Origin: CAYYWW01 sp964475515
GTDB lineage: Archaea; Aenigmatarchaeota; Aenigmatarchaeia; QMZP01
Assembly: GCA_964475515.1 (NCBI GenBank)
Contig: CAYYWW010000002.1
Location: 1 to 41,198, forward strand
DNA length: 41,198 nt
Reading direction: 5' to 3'
Below, one piece after another: positions 1-6,843 of this stretch. The translations under genes and the position numbers were made by a program. Under the pieces are notes generated by a model. The model did no database searches, was not told the origin of the DNA, and saw only the letters and a list, made by a program, of their open reading frames with translations. Within the stretch, counting starts at the first letter, position 1, and each line of letters begins with the position of its first letter.

Positions 1-327
1 TTAACCATATTCTCTCCATGAATATTTACATTTTGTGCATCTATAAAATGTAGTTGGTGCCTCATCCTCGGATCTCATTTGTCTCAACCACCACACAGCT
101 TCTTTATGTCCGCAGTTCGGGCATGTTATTTTTGTTTTCGGAAGAGCTTCTTCATTTTTCTCAATAACCACTACATCGTCATCAATTGGTTTTTTATGTA
201 ATTTTTCCTCTATTTCAACCGGTTTGTACTTCATCACTTTGTGGCCGCATCTTCTACAAACTAAATATGTTTTCTTCCCATCCTTCTCCATCACAAGTAC
301 AGAACCACACTTTTCGCAAAAATTCAT
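1..327 (-). CDS. tfs: Transcription factor S (TFIIS/RPB9-like transcript cleavage factor)
   Basis: 108 residues, the usual size for archaeal TFS, which rescues backtracked RNA polymerase by stimulating cleavage of the nascent RNA. Two zinc ribbons are visible. The N-terminal one has CEKCG and CRRCG near residues 4-28. The C-terminal one has CPNCG and CTKCK near residues 69-102 and carries the acidic tip SEDEAPTTFYRC, whose D-E pair is the catalytic signature of TFIIS-type factors. An acidic/basic linker joins the ribbons. The stop codon lies at the window edge but the gene is complete. It lies downstream of the signal peptidase gene on the same strand, with a TATA-like AT stretch between them, so it probably has its own promoter. 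Confidence 0.93.
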   Translation of the reverse strand: MNFCEKCGSVLVMEKDGKKTYLVCRRCGHKVMKYKPVEIEEKLHKKPIDDDVVVIEKNEEALPKTKITCPNCGHKEAVWWLRQMRSEDEAPTTFYRCTKCKYSWREYG

Positions 328-390
328 TTAAACACCACGCATCCTTTATATGAAATGCATATATATAAATACTTTTGTACTTTCATTGGT

Positions 391-831
391 CTATTTTATT
401 GTCCCTCCCAATGTTATTAAATCAATAAATATTATCTTTATCCAGCCGAGATAAGGTATTATAAGCACACATTTACCATGTATTTGTTCTGGTTTTATTC
501 TCTTTTCAAAAGGCAGTTGTTGGTTATTTGCATCGCCTTTGGTTTGAAATGTTCCATCATCATTTATTTTTATTATCCTGTGAACAACTGGTGTTGCCCT
601 CTCAGAAGGTGAGAAGACAATTATATCTCCAACTTTGAGTTCTTCTGGTGAGACACCAACTAAAACTAATATGTCACCTTTATGAAAAGTGGGAACCATG
701 CTATTAGATTGAACAGCAACTATAGGAAGGTCTGTATTTAAAGCGAGTGCTAAACCAAAATTTATAGCAAGTGCCAAAATAACACCAAAAAGAACATACA
801 ATATAACTGAACCCAACTCTCTAGTCTTCAT
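391..831 (-). CDS. Signal peptidase I, archaeal/ER type
   Basis: 146 residues. An N-terminal membrane helix (about residues 8-30) is followed by the S26 peptidase core. Visible motifs are SNSMVPTF with the nucleophilic serine, GDIIVF, and VVHRII, where histidine replaces the bacterial lysine as general base (the archaeal/ER Ser-His type), then GDAN. A second hydrophobic segment lies at the C-terminus (about residues 122-142). It removes Sec signal peptides at the outer membrane face; likely clients in this window are the exported proteins at 5758-6762 and possibly others. It is divergent from the folate genes, with about 100 bases between. Confidence 0.9.
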   Translation of the reverse strand: MKTRELGSVILYVLFGVILALAINFGLALALNTDLPIVAVQSNSMVPTFHKGDILVLVGVSPEELKVGDIIVFSPSERATPVVHRIIKINDDGTFQTKGDANNQQLPFEKRIKPEQIHGKCVLIIPYLGWIKIIFIDLITLGGTIK

Positions 832-937
832 AATATACCAAAAATATTGGGGGCAAAGATTTAAATATTTTTACCGCCAGGTGTGTTTCACCTAAATTTG
901 TATCAATAAAAATCTCATTGACAAAACATTATTGAAT

Positions 938-1516
938 ATGAAAAAGGAGTTAAGAGAAAAAATAATGCGCTTAAGAAATAGTCACTGTAAAAAGGAGAAA
1001 GAAAAGAAAGACGAAGAAATAAAAAGACTTCTTTTTTCAACCAAGGAGTTTAAGTTTTCAAAATTAGTGTTATTTTATTATCCAATAAAAGACGAAGTAG
1101 ACACAACAAAAATGATAGAGGAGAGCCTAAAATTGGGCAAAAGAGTTTTTCTTCCGGTTACCGATGTTAAAAACCATAAACTAATAATATCTGAAATAAA
1201 CACTATTGATGATTTAATTGAAGGGGCTTTCGGTATACTGGAACCAAAAAACACCAACCCTGTAAAAATAAATAATATAGAACTTGTTATAGTGCCTGGC
1301 ATTGCTTTTGATAAAAGAGGGTACAGGATAGGGTATGGTATGGGGTATTATGATAAACTCCTAAACGGATTCGATAAACATACAATAGGATTAGCTTACG
1401 ATTTTCAGATAGTAAAAAAAATACCGAATGAAACGCATGATATTCCGGTTAAAAAAATTATAACAGAAAATAGAATTATAGAGTGTGATAAAAATGGCCA
1501 AAATAATGAACGGTAA
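938..1516 (+). CDS. 5-formyltetrahydrofolate cyclo-ligase
   Basis: 192 residues. It converts 5-formyl-THF to 5,10-methenyl-THF with ATP. The N-terminal basic helix has the KKELREKIMRLR pattern and the family signature GYGMGYYDKLL lies near residue 137, followed by GLAYDFQ. The ATG at 938 is preferred over an in-frame TTG at 932. The 3' end overlaps the folD start by 23 bases, so the two are translationally coupled. The product of this enzyme is the substrate of the FolD cyclohydrolase, so the pair makes a short folate one-carbon module, with GlyA further along the window. Confidence 0.9.
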   Translation: MKKELREKIMRLRNSHCKKEKEKKDEEIKRLLFSTKEFKFSKLVLFYYPIKDEVDTTKMIEESLKLGKRVFLPVTDVKNHKLIISEINTIDDLIEGAFGILEPKNTNPVKINNIELVIVPGIAFDKRGYRIGYGMGYYDKLLNGFDKHTIGLAYDFQIVKKIPNETHDIPVKKIITENRIIECDKNGQNNER

Positions 1517-2330
1517 AAAAATTGCGGAAGAAATGAAAGCACGTCTAAAGAAAAAATTGGAACCGTTAGAAGAAAAACCTTCTCTTTCGGTTATTCTTGT
1601 GGGAAATAATAAAGCATCAGAGATCTACGTTAAGATGAAAGAAAGAGCTTGCAATGAAGTTGGTATAAAGTTCAACCTTTATAGGTTTCCAAAAAACGTG
1701 CAGGAAGATGAAGTTATTGATTTTATAGACAGGTTGAACAAAAAACCTGATGTTAACGGAATAATAGTCCAACTGCCTCTACCAGAACACATAGATGAGA
1801 AACGCATTTTTGAAACAATAAGTCCCTTGAAAGATGTTGATTGTTTTCACCCTTCAAATAGATGGAAACTTCTTATTGGTTTAGAAGATATAGCACCGTG
1901 TACCCCAGCTGCTGTTTTAGAGATTTTGAAGAAGTATGGCATAGAAGTTGGTGGAAAGAATATCGTTGTGGTTGGTAGGAGTTACCTTGTAGGCCAACCA
2001 CTTGCTATAATGTTATTAAACAGAAACGCTACGGTAACGATATGTCATTCAAAAACGAGAAATCTTGCAGAGCATACAAAAAAAGCAGACATTATTATAT
2101 CAGCTGTTGGCAAGCCTGATTTGATAAAAGGTGATATGATAAGTAAAAACGCTGTTATTATAGACGTTGGCACTTCACGGGTTAATAACAAAATCACTGG
2201 TGATGTTGATTTTAAAAGCGTAGAGAAAAAAGCATCTTATATAACAAAGGTTCCTGGTGGTGTGGGACCAGTAACAATAGCTAATGTTCTGTGGAATGTT
2301 GTCAAATGCTATGAAAAACAAACCGGTTAA
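1494..2330 (+). CDS. folD: Methylenetetrahydrofolate dehydrogenase / methenyl-THF cyclohydrolase
   Basis: About 278 residues, standard FolD length. It interconverts methylene-, methenyl- and 10-formyl-THF. Visible signatures: SEIYVKMKERACNEVGI with the catalytic Y-K pair (about residues 42-58), GIIVQLPLP, VVVGRSYLVGQPLA (the nucleotide-binding loop) and the C-terminal PGGVGPVT. The start at 1494 (MAKIMNGKKIAEEMK) overlaps the upstream cyclo-ligase; the next ATG at 1506 is an alternative. It converges with the CBS protein, and the two stop codons overlap by 4 bases. Confidence 0.95.
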   Translation: MAKIMNGKKIAEEMKARLKKKLEPLEEKPSLSVILVGNNKASEIYVKMKERACNEVGIKFNLYRFPKNVQEDEVIDFIDRLNKKPDVNGIIVQLPLPEHIDEKRIFETISPLKDVDCFHPSNRWKLLIGLEDIAPCTPAAVLEILKKYGIEVGGKNIVVVGRSYLVGQPLAIMLLNRNATVTICHSKTRNLAEHTKKADIIISAVGKPDLIKGDMISKNAVIIDVGTSRVNNKITGDVDFKSVEKKASYITKVPGGVGPVTIANVLWNVVKCYEKQTG

Positions 2331-3415
2331 TTTCTTTTCATTTCTTTTTTCTTAATAACCTCTCTTTCTATTATGTCTAAAATGTTTTTTATGGCCTTTG
2401 TCAGGTCCCACTCATTTGATTCTGCGTTAAACATACCTTTTTTTGTCACCAATCTTCCTTTAACTGAATACATCCTTTTCTTTCCTTCTTTTCTGTGTTT
2501 TGCAACATTAACAACAAAATAACTGATCGGCCAGAACCTTTCAATTTTTGTCATAGTTCTCTCTATTTCTTTTTTTACTATAGATTTTATGAAAGGATCC
2601 TCTTCTTCAATACCAGAGATTCTTGTATAGATTCTTGGTGCTTCTTTTAATGCCAATTTCAAAATAATTCTGGGTGTGATTATGCCAATTGGATTTCTGT
2701 CCTTTTCAATGACAATCGTTGATATTTTGTTTTTTTGCATCATTTCTATTATTTCTCTTATTTTTGTTTCTGGGGTGGCCGTTAGAATATTTTTTTTCAT
2801 GAGAGAAGAAACCACGACCTCACCGAGCTTTATTTTTTCTCCCGATGCCCCGCCAGAACTTATTCTCTCTCTTTCAATACATATTCTAAGAAGTTCAAAT
2901 GGTGTTAGCATTCCTTCTATTTTCCCTTTTTTATTAACAACTAGTAATCTTGAAACACCGGAATCTCTCGCAATAGAAACCGACGTCAATAGCGTATCAT
3001 CACTGCTCACATAAATAGGGTCTAACATTATGTCCCCAGCTGTTTTCTTTTTAAATAGCGGGTGATTTTTTACGTAACCTAAGATATCGGTTCTTCCGAC
3101 AACAAAAAAATCCTTGTCTACCTTAATGGGAATAGACGGATAGTCACCCATAATGGATTTCAAAATTTCCTCCAATTTAACTTTGCTATCAAAAAGGGGG
3201 ACGCTATGTACTAAATTCTTTATTTTGCTTTTTTCCGGATTGGTTATCTTTCTTTTTATCAAATCCTTTGCGAAAACCATGCCTTTGTATATGCCTTTTT
3301 CTGTTATGACAACTTCTTCTGTCTCGGTTTGCATCATTTTTGAGACAACCTTATTTATGGTTTCCCCAGAATCAAAAACTATGGCCCTTCTAGAAAAACT
3401 TAGAATATTCATCAT
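2327..3415 (-). CDS. Four-CBS-domain protein with C-terminal HPF/RaiA-like domain
   Basis: 362 residues. Four CBS repeats occupy about residues 1-265 (recognisable cores: VVITEKGIYKGMVFAKDLI, AGDIMLDPIYVSSDDTLL, SSLMKKNILTATPETKIREI). The last 90 residues form a separate basic domain whose pattern resembles bacterial hibernation-promoting factor: an ERTMTKIERFW helix, alternating strands through YSVKGRLVTKKGMFNAES, then the helix DLTKAIKNILDIIEREV followed by KKK. CBS pairs usually bind adenine nucleotides. A role in energy-sensed ribosome silencing is inference, supported by the position directly downstream of rps17e (15 bases). The start is ATG-ATG after a GGTG ribosome site. Confidence 0.8.
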   Translation of the reverse strand: MMNILSFSRRAIVFDSGETINKVVSKMMQTETEEVVITEKGIYKGMVFAKDLIKRKITNPEKSKIKNLVHSVPLFDSKVKLEEILKSIMGDYPSIPIKVDKDFFVVGRTDILGYVKNHPLFKKKTAGDIMLDPIYVSSDDTLLTSVSIARDSGVSRLLVVNKKGKIEGMLTPFELLRICIERERISSGGASGEKIKLGEVVVSSLMKKNILTATPETKIREIIEMMQKNKISTIVIEKDRNPIGIITPRIILKLALKEAPRIYTRISGIEEEDPFIKSIVKKEIERTMTKIERFWPISYFVVNVAKHRKEGKKRMYSVKGRLVTKKGMFNAESNEWDLTKAIKNILDIIEREVIKKKEMKRN

Positions 3416-3430
3416 AAAACACCTTAATTA

Positions 3431-3631
3431 TTAGACTCCTGTTTGTTTTAACCTTTTCATTTTTCTTGTTATATACCCTGCAACAATATTCCTTATTTTC
3501 TTGGAATGTATTGGCCTGACCTCGTTAAGTACATTTTTATTATGCTCAAAGTCGTCACTAAACTTTTCCCCATACTCTGTTATAAGCTGTTCGGCTAACG
3601 TCTTTATTGCGGTATTTTTTACCTTTCCCAT
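3431..3631 (-). CDS. rps17e: 30S ribosomal protein S17e
   Basis: 66 residues, the short archaeal form. It shows the family's typical opening MGKVKNTAIKTLAEQL, a central FEHNKNVLNEV and the basic NIVAGYITRKMKRLK tail. It is a component of the small ribosomal subunit head. It sits between endA (52 bases upstream) and the CBS/HPF-like protein (15 bases downstream), all on the minus strand, so it is probably part of one transcript that begins at the tRNA genes. Confidence 0.95.
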   Translation of the reverse strand: MGKVKNTAIKTLAEQLITEYGEKFSDDFEHNKNVLNEVRPIHSKKIRNIVAGYITRKMKRLKQTGV

Positions 3632-3683
3632 GTTTTCAACCTCCGTATCATTATATTTGAACTTTTCAATGATTTAAATTTTA

Positions 3684-4241
3684 TTAGACTTTAACTCTTG
3701 TTATTTGATAGTATGTGACATCGTTTTCGTTATCAACTATAGCCCACAACATTTTAGCTCTTATTGAATGTGCAAGTCTTACTGCACGCGAAAGCTCTTG
3801 GAATGAGCATACATAGTCTTCAGGAACAGCGAAAACTATCCATTTGGTATGTTCTGCTGGGGACTTCGGTCCGCGTTTCACTTTAACCCCTCTCTGGTAA
3901 ACTCTGAAGTCACATCCAAACTTGAAACCGGTTTTAACAACAAGTCCCCTGTCTCTGAGATCTCTATAAACAATGTATTTCTCATGCAGTCTTTTATCCA
4001 TTTTTAGTCCATGTTCCATTAAAACATCGAATTTCATTTTTCTCTTATTTTTCTTTACCTCGATCTTTTCCTTTTCTAAAAGGTAAAGCCCCTCTACCAT
4101 GGAAAGTTCTAATCTATTGTCTACCCTTTTACCGAAATCTTTCTCTGTAAGCGGTTCAAAACCTTTATTTATAATTAGTTTGTTTTCTAAAAGCTTGGCT
4201 TCAATTGTTTTTCCATTTTCAACGGTTTTTTTTCCTTTCAT
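3684..4241 (-). CDS. endA: tRNA-splicing endonuclease, EndA
   Basis: 185 residues, the size of the homotetrameric archaeal enzyme. It cuts both ends of introns in precursor tRNA at bulge-helix-bulge folds. The catalytic domain shows YRDLRDRGLVVKTGFKFG, then the catalytic Tyr (DFRVYQRG), His (AEHTKW) and Lys (SIRAKMLWAIVD). Between Tyr and His is a basic loop, KVKRGPKSP, longer than the minimal loop I recall from some euryarchaeal EndA; whether it broadens specificity is open. The ATG is 4 bases after the 3' end of tRNA-Phe on the same strand, leaving no room for a separate promoter, so the mRNA is probably freed by tRNA 3' processing and is leaderless. Both upstream tRNAs are substrates. Confidence 0.94.
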   Translation of the reverse strand: MKGKKTVENGKTIEAKLLENKLIINKGFEPLTEKDFGKRVDNRLELSMVEGLYLLEKEKIEVKKNKRKMKFDVLMEHGLKMDKRLHEKYIVYRDLRDRGLVVKTGFKFGCDFRVYQRGVKVKRGPKSPAEHTKWIVFAVPEDYVCSFQELSRAVRLAHSIRAKMLWAIVDNENDVTYYQITRVKV

Positions 4242-4245
4242 ACAA

Positions 4246-4358
4246 TGGGACAGGTGGGATTTGAACCCACGACGTACCGGTCTTCAGCCGGTTGCTCTCC
4301 CGGGCTGAGCTACTGTTGTGGCATGGGATTAACCATGTTCCCATAGTTTAACTGTCCC
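4246..4358 (-). tRNA. tRNA-Phe(GAA) with a 39-nt intron between acceptor stem and D arm
   Basis: Read on the minus strand, the acceptor GGGACAG (4358-4352) pairs with CTGTCCC (4253-4247), discriminator A at 4246, no encoded CCA. The D stem is GCTC/GAGC, the anticodon stem ACCGG/CCGGT with loop CTGAAGA (anticodon GAA at 4285-4283), and the T arm GTGGG-TTCAAAT-CCCAC. Between acceptor and TA-GCTC lie 39 extra bases (about 4351-4313) containing a hairpin ATGGGA...TCCCAT. Removing them gives a normal 74-nt tRNA. The repeated ACAGT at both junctions makes the exact cut ambiguous, and I found no 4-bp central helix of a standard bulge-helix-bulge. Confidence 0.88.
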
Positions 4359-4365
4359 GTGAGGA

Positions 4366-4390
4366 TGCCCTGGGTGGGCAGCGAACCCAC
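4366..4390 (-). other. Orphan tRNA 3'-end copy (T arm plus acceptor strand)
   Basis: Immediately downstream of tRNA-Asn there is a second T-arm-like hairpin, GTGGG-TTCGCTG-CCCAC (4390-4374), followed by CCAGGGC-A (4373-4366), a second exact copy of the tRNA-Asn acceptor 3' strand. Its T loop lacks the conserved A58 and its discriminator would be A, not the G expected for Asn, so I treat it as a remnant rather than the true 3' end. Possible origins are a partial tandem duplication or the scar of an element that integrated at the tRNA 3' end. Confidence 0.6.
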
Positions 4391-4391
4391 A

Positions 4392-4524
4392 CGCCCTGGG
4401 CAGGATTCGAACCTTTAGCCTCCTTTCGGATGCGGCCTACTGGTCACCACAATACTTTAACAGCCAGTTGCTCTCTCCTGCCATTCTCACTTACGTGAGG
4501 AAGGTACCACTGAGCTACCAGGGC
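4392..4524 (-). tRNA. tRNA-Asn(GUU) with three introns
   Basis: Acceptor GCCCTGG (4524-4518) pairs with CCAGGGC (4399-4393), discriminator G at 4392. The D stem is GCTC (4515-4512)/GAGC (4473-4470), interrupted in the loop by about 31 nt (about 4504-4474) with hairpin CTCAC-GTAA-GTGAG. Anticodon stem ACTGG/CCAGT holds GTT at 4461-4459 and a 13-nt intron (4457-4445) at the canonical 37/38 site. The T stem is split by 17 nt (4431-4415): GC...AGG rejoins to GCAGG, pairing with CCTGC around loop TTCGAAT. That last intron has a precise bulge-helix: GGCC/GGCT, bulges GCA and AAA, stem TCC-GAAA-GGA. Spliced length is 72 nt. The D-loop boundaries are the least certain. Confidence 0.85.
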
Positions 4525-4597
4525 ACAATATCTAAAATATTATTCAATAACTTATTTAAATTCAGTAATGAAATCTTTTGAAGTAAGAATTTAATAA

Positions 4598-5164
4598 TTA
4601 TTCAAGCTCCCAAACGTTTTCTCCTATCTTCGTTTTAAGTGAGGTTGTTTCTCCCTTAAAATAAATATTGCTGTTCTTTATACGTAAATTTCCTGAAAAA
4701 TCATTTAAAAATATGCTACCGTTGTTTGTTTTTATTTCGTTGATCTCAAATTTCGCATTCTTTATTGAAAATTTATTAAGTTTGAGGTTATCTACCACTA
4801 TCTCATCATCTATAGTTAGATTAATTTGTACCGAAGATGTGGACTCAACAAGATTCATTTTTCTTTTATCCATATCTATTATTATCTCTCCCCTGAAACC
4901 TGAAATCGCAAACCTATCAGAAAGGATGGAAACCTTTGAATCAGGAGTTAAAATCAGGTTTTTTGATTGCACAAAAAATTCAACCTCTTTGGGTTTTTTG
5001 GTAGGTGATGCGAAAAAACCACCAAATGGGGATGTTTTCATCCACTCGCTGATTTTTTCTATTATGGAATTTAAAAAATCCTTGATACCAGAACTTGAAA
5101 CAAACATCCCAGAGACAAATAAAAAAGCTACAAAAGCCGCGCTTACCATTCTCCAATCAAACAT
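4598..5164 (-). CDS. Hypothetical membrane-anchored beta-rich protein
   Basis: 188 residues; no family recognised. A hydrophobic segment (about residues 7-25) is followed by a short amphipathic stretch, a Pro/Lys hinge near 53-58, and about 130 residues of alternating short hydrophobic/polar strands with no cysteine. This suggests a single-pass protein with an extracellular beta-rich domain. The second half contains loosely periodic segments of the form hydrophobic-x-N-x-hydrophobic, as in stacked beta repeats. It is divergent from the CBS/zinc-ribbon gene with about 47 bases between the starts, and it lies upstream of the tRNA-Asn/tRNA-Phe/endA cluster on the same strand but is separated by its own AT-rich region. 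Confidence 0.7.
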   Translation of the reverse strand: MFDWRMVSAAFVAFLFVSGMFVSSSGIKDFLNSIIEKISEWMKTSPFGGFFASPTKKPKEVEFFVQSKNLILTPDSKVSILSDRFAISGFRGEIIIDMDKRKMNLVESTSSVQINLTIDDEIVVDNLKLNKFSIKNAKFEINEIKTNNGSIFLNDFSGNLRIKNSNIYFKGETTSLKTKIGENVWELE

Positions 5165-5211
5165 ACTAATTTATATTTGAAAGGTAAATATTAAAATTTG
5201 AGGTGGTTTTG

Positions 5212-5751
5212 ATGGTAAAAGTAAGGGAAATAATGAAGAAATATGTTATCACAGTTGATCCTGATGTAACAATGTCAGATGCTGCGAAAATAATGTCAAA
5301 CAACAGAATAGGATCTGTTATTGTAATGGAAGATGATAAACCTGTTGACATAATCACTACTGAAGATATAACGACCCTTGTTGCAAGGGGGCTTAACCCC
5401 AAAAAAACAAAAATAAAAGACTTTGAAAAGAAAGACAAAAAGAAATTTATAACTGCATCACCGGATGAGGATGTCCTAAAAGTGACGAAAATGATGGTGA
5501 AAGAGGGTATAAAAAGAGTTCCTATAGTTGAAAGAGGGAAACTTGTTGGTATAGTTTCTGATAAAGAAATATTATCTACATCCCCAGAGCTAATAGATAT
5601 TCTCTCAGAAAAGTTGAAAGCAAGAATAGAAAGAGTAGCGGAGCCTGGAGAGACAATTTCTGGTATATGTGAAAACTGTGAAGCATATTCGGACAATTTA
5701 ACGAATATAGATGGTAGATGGCTCTGTGAAGAATGTAGAAGCAGTAAATAA
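5212..5751 (+). CDS. CBS-pair protein with C-terminal zinc ribbon
   Basis: 179 residues from the ATG at 5212, chosen because GAGGTGG lies just upstream; an in-frame GTG at 5203 falls inside that ribosome site. Two CBS domains (about residues 1-60 and 70-130) show VREIMKKYVITVDPDVTM, NNRIGSVIVMEDDKPV and a second GIKRVPIVERGKLVGIVSD. The tail has CENC and CEEC about 20 residues apart, a small zinc ribbon. Such archaeal proteins are thought to sense adenine nucleotides; the target here is unknown. It converges with the lamin-tail-domain protein. Confidence 0.88.
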   Translation: MVKVREIMKKYVITVDPDVTMSDAAKIMSNNRIGSVIVMEDDKPVDIITTEDITTLVARGLNPKKTKIKDFEKKDKKKFITASPDEDVLKVTKMMVKEGIKRVPIVERGKLVGIVSDKEILSTSPELIDILSEKLKARIERVAEPGETISGICENCEAYSDNLTNIDGRWLCEECRSSK

Positions 5752-5757
5752 TAACAC

Positions 5758-6762
5758 TTAATAACAAAGTCCTGGATATGGCGTCTCAGCGATTATCCAA
5801 TCATCAGGAGAGTCTGTATCAATGTTTATTGGGTCTCTTTTTATGGATTGTCCTTCCTTTGCTTCCAAATTCCATCCTTCAACATAATTTTCCCATGCCA
5901 CAAAATCTATAACCACCCTGTCTGAGGTTAAAATTTCTAGTTTATCACCTGTGTTGCTCAAAGATAAGGTAAGTCCACTAATATCTGGTTCACATCCAAA
6001 TGTCTTTTGGAATGATGTGGCGTTTCTGGCTATAACAAGATAACCACCTGCCTTTATGCTTGTTCCATTAGGTATTACCCAAGATCCGGCATTATCTTCT
6101 ATTATATAACCAGATAAGTCTAAGTTTGATTTTGTAGGATTAAAAAATTCTATCCATTCATTGTCACTTTCTTTTCCAATTGTATCATAATATATTTCTG
6201 AAAAAATGACATGATTTGGAACTGGAATGGAAGGCTCACAAGCTTCCTTTTCAGATGGCTTATTTTCAGTGGTTCCACAATTGTTTTCATCCACACACTC
6301 TCTTGTTCTGAAACCATTAATACAATCACTCCATTGGGAACATACCCACGATTCGTTACAAGTAGTGAAGATTTCGTGTCCTGTACAGTCAGGTGTGCAT
6401 ATTATACATTCGCCTGTGTTTGGGTCACACGTGCTTTGACATTTTGCGACATAACCATCCGGACATGTTTTTTCTCTTTCAGGGCAAACAACATTTTTGC
6501 ATAGATTTTCTCTTTCGTGTCCACTGCAGTCTGGAATGCATTGCGTACATTTTCCACTTATACAAACGTTTGGGCATGTAAAGTTTAAACCATCAGGGCA
6601 TGTTCTAACAGAGTCAGGACATATAACACCTTCACAGGAATCTGTTATATTTAGAAGGCCGATGCCTCCTGATGTTTTCAAGTTAATGAAATGTAAAGCG
6701 AAATATCCTGACAATGCCAATGAAATCGTAATTATAAAAACCAATGGTTGTCCTAGTTTCAT
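5758..6762 (-). CDS. Exported Cys-rich protein with lamin-tail domain
   Basis: 334 residues. An N-terminal hydrophobic segment (about residues 5-27) directs export. Next are two tandem Cys-rich units (about residues 43-85 and 86-130), each with CP...TCPDG...C and ending in PDC-GHE. A thrombospondin-type-1-like stretch follows (WVCSQWSDCINGFRTREC, about residue 140). The C-terminal 150 residues match the lamin-tail domain: hydrophobic SEIYYD, NEWIEFFNPT, LDLSGYIIED and GDKLEIL, the strands of an Ig-like fold. Probably a surface-exposed adhesive or matrix protein. Many cysteines imply disulfides. Specific function unknown. Confidence 0.82.
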   Translation of the reverse strand: MKLGQPLVFIITISLALSGYFALHFINLKTSGGIGLLNITDSCEGVICPDSVRTCPDGLNFTCPNVCISGKCTQCIPDCSGHERENLCKNVVCPEREKTCPDGYVAKCQSTCDPNTGECIICTPDCTGHEIFTTCNESWVCSQWSDCINGFRTRECVDENNCGTTENKPSEKEACEPSIPVPNHVIFSEIYYDTIGKESDNEWIEFFNPTKSNLDLSGYIIEDNAGSWVIPNGTSIKAGGYLVIARNATSFQKTFGCEPDISGLTLSLSNTGDKLEILTSDRVVIDFVAWENYVEGWNLEAKEGQSIKRDPINIDTDSPDDWIIAETPYPGLCY

Positions 6763-6843
6763 AAAATAAATTTTAACTAAATTGTTTTTAATAATTTTGA
6801 TAGCAAAGAAAATAATGCGTAAAAATAATATTAATTGGAAAGC

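Noticed and set aside
879..893. AGGTG-TGTTT-CACCT inverted repeat between the signal peptidase and folate genes
   Set aside because: Only 5-bp arms and one occurrence; could be an operator but not enough to call.
4366..4524. tRNA-Asn ending at the downstream T arm (4366) with a larger third intron
   Set aside because: That reading gives a T loop without A58 and discriminator A; the 4392 end gives TTCGAAT, a paired T stem in exact BHB register, and G73.
5166..5696. Long minus-strand ORF opposite the CBS/zinc-ribbon gene
   Set aside because: Shadow of a real gene; Ser/Phe/Ile-rich composition and no start signals.
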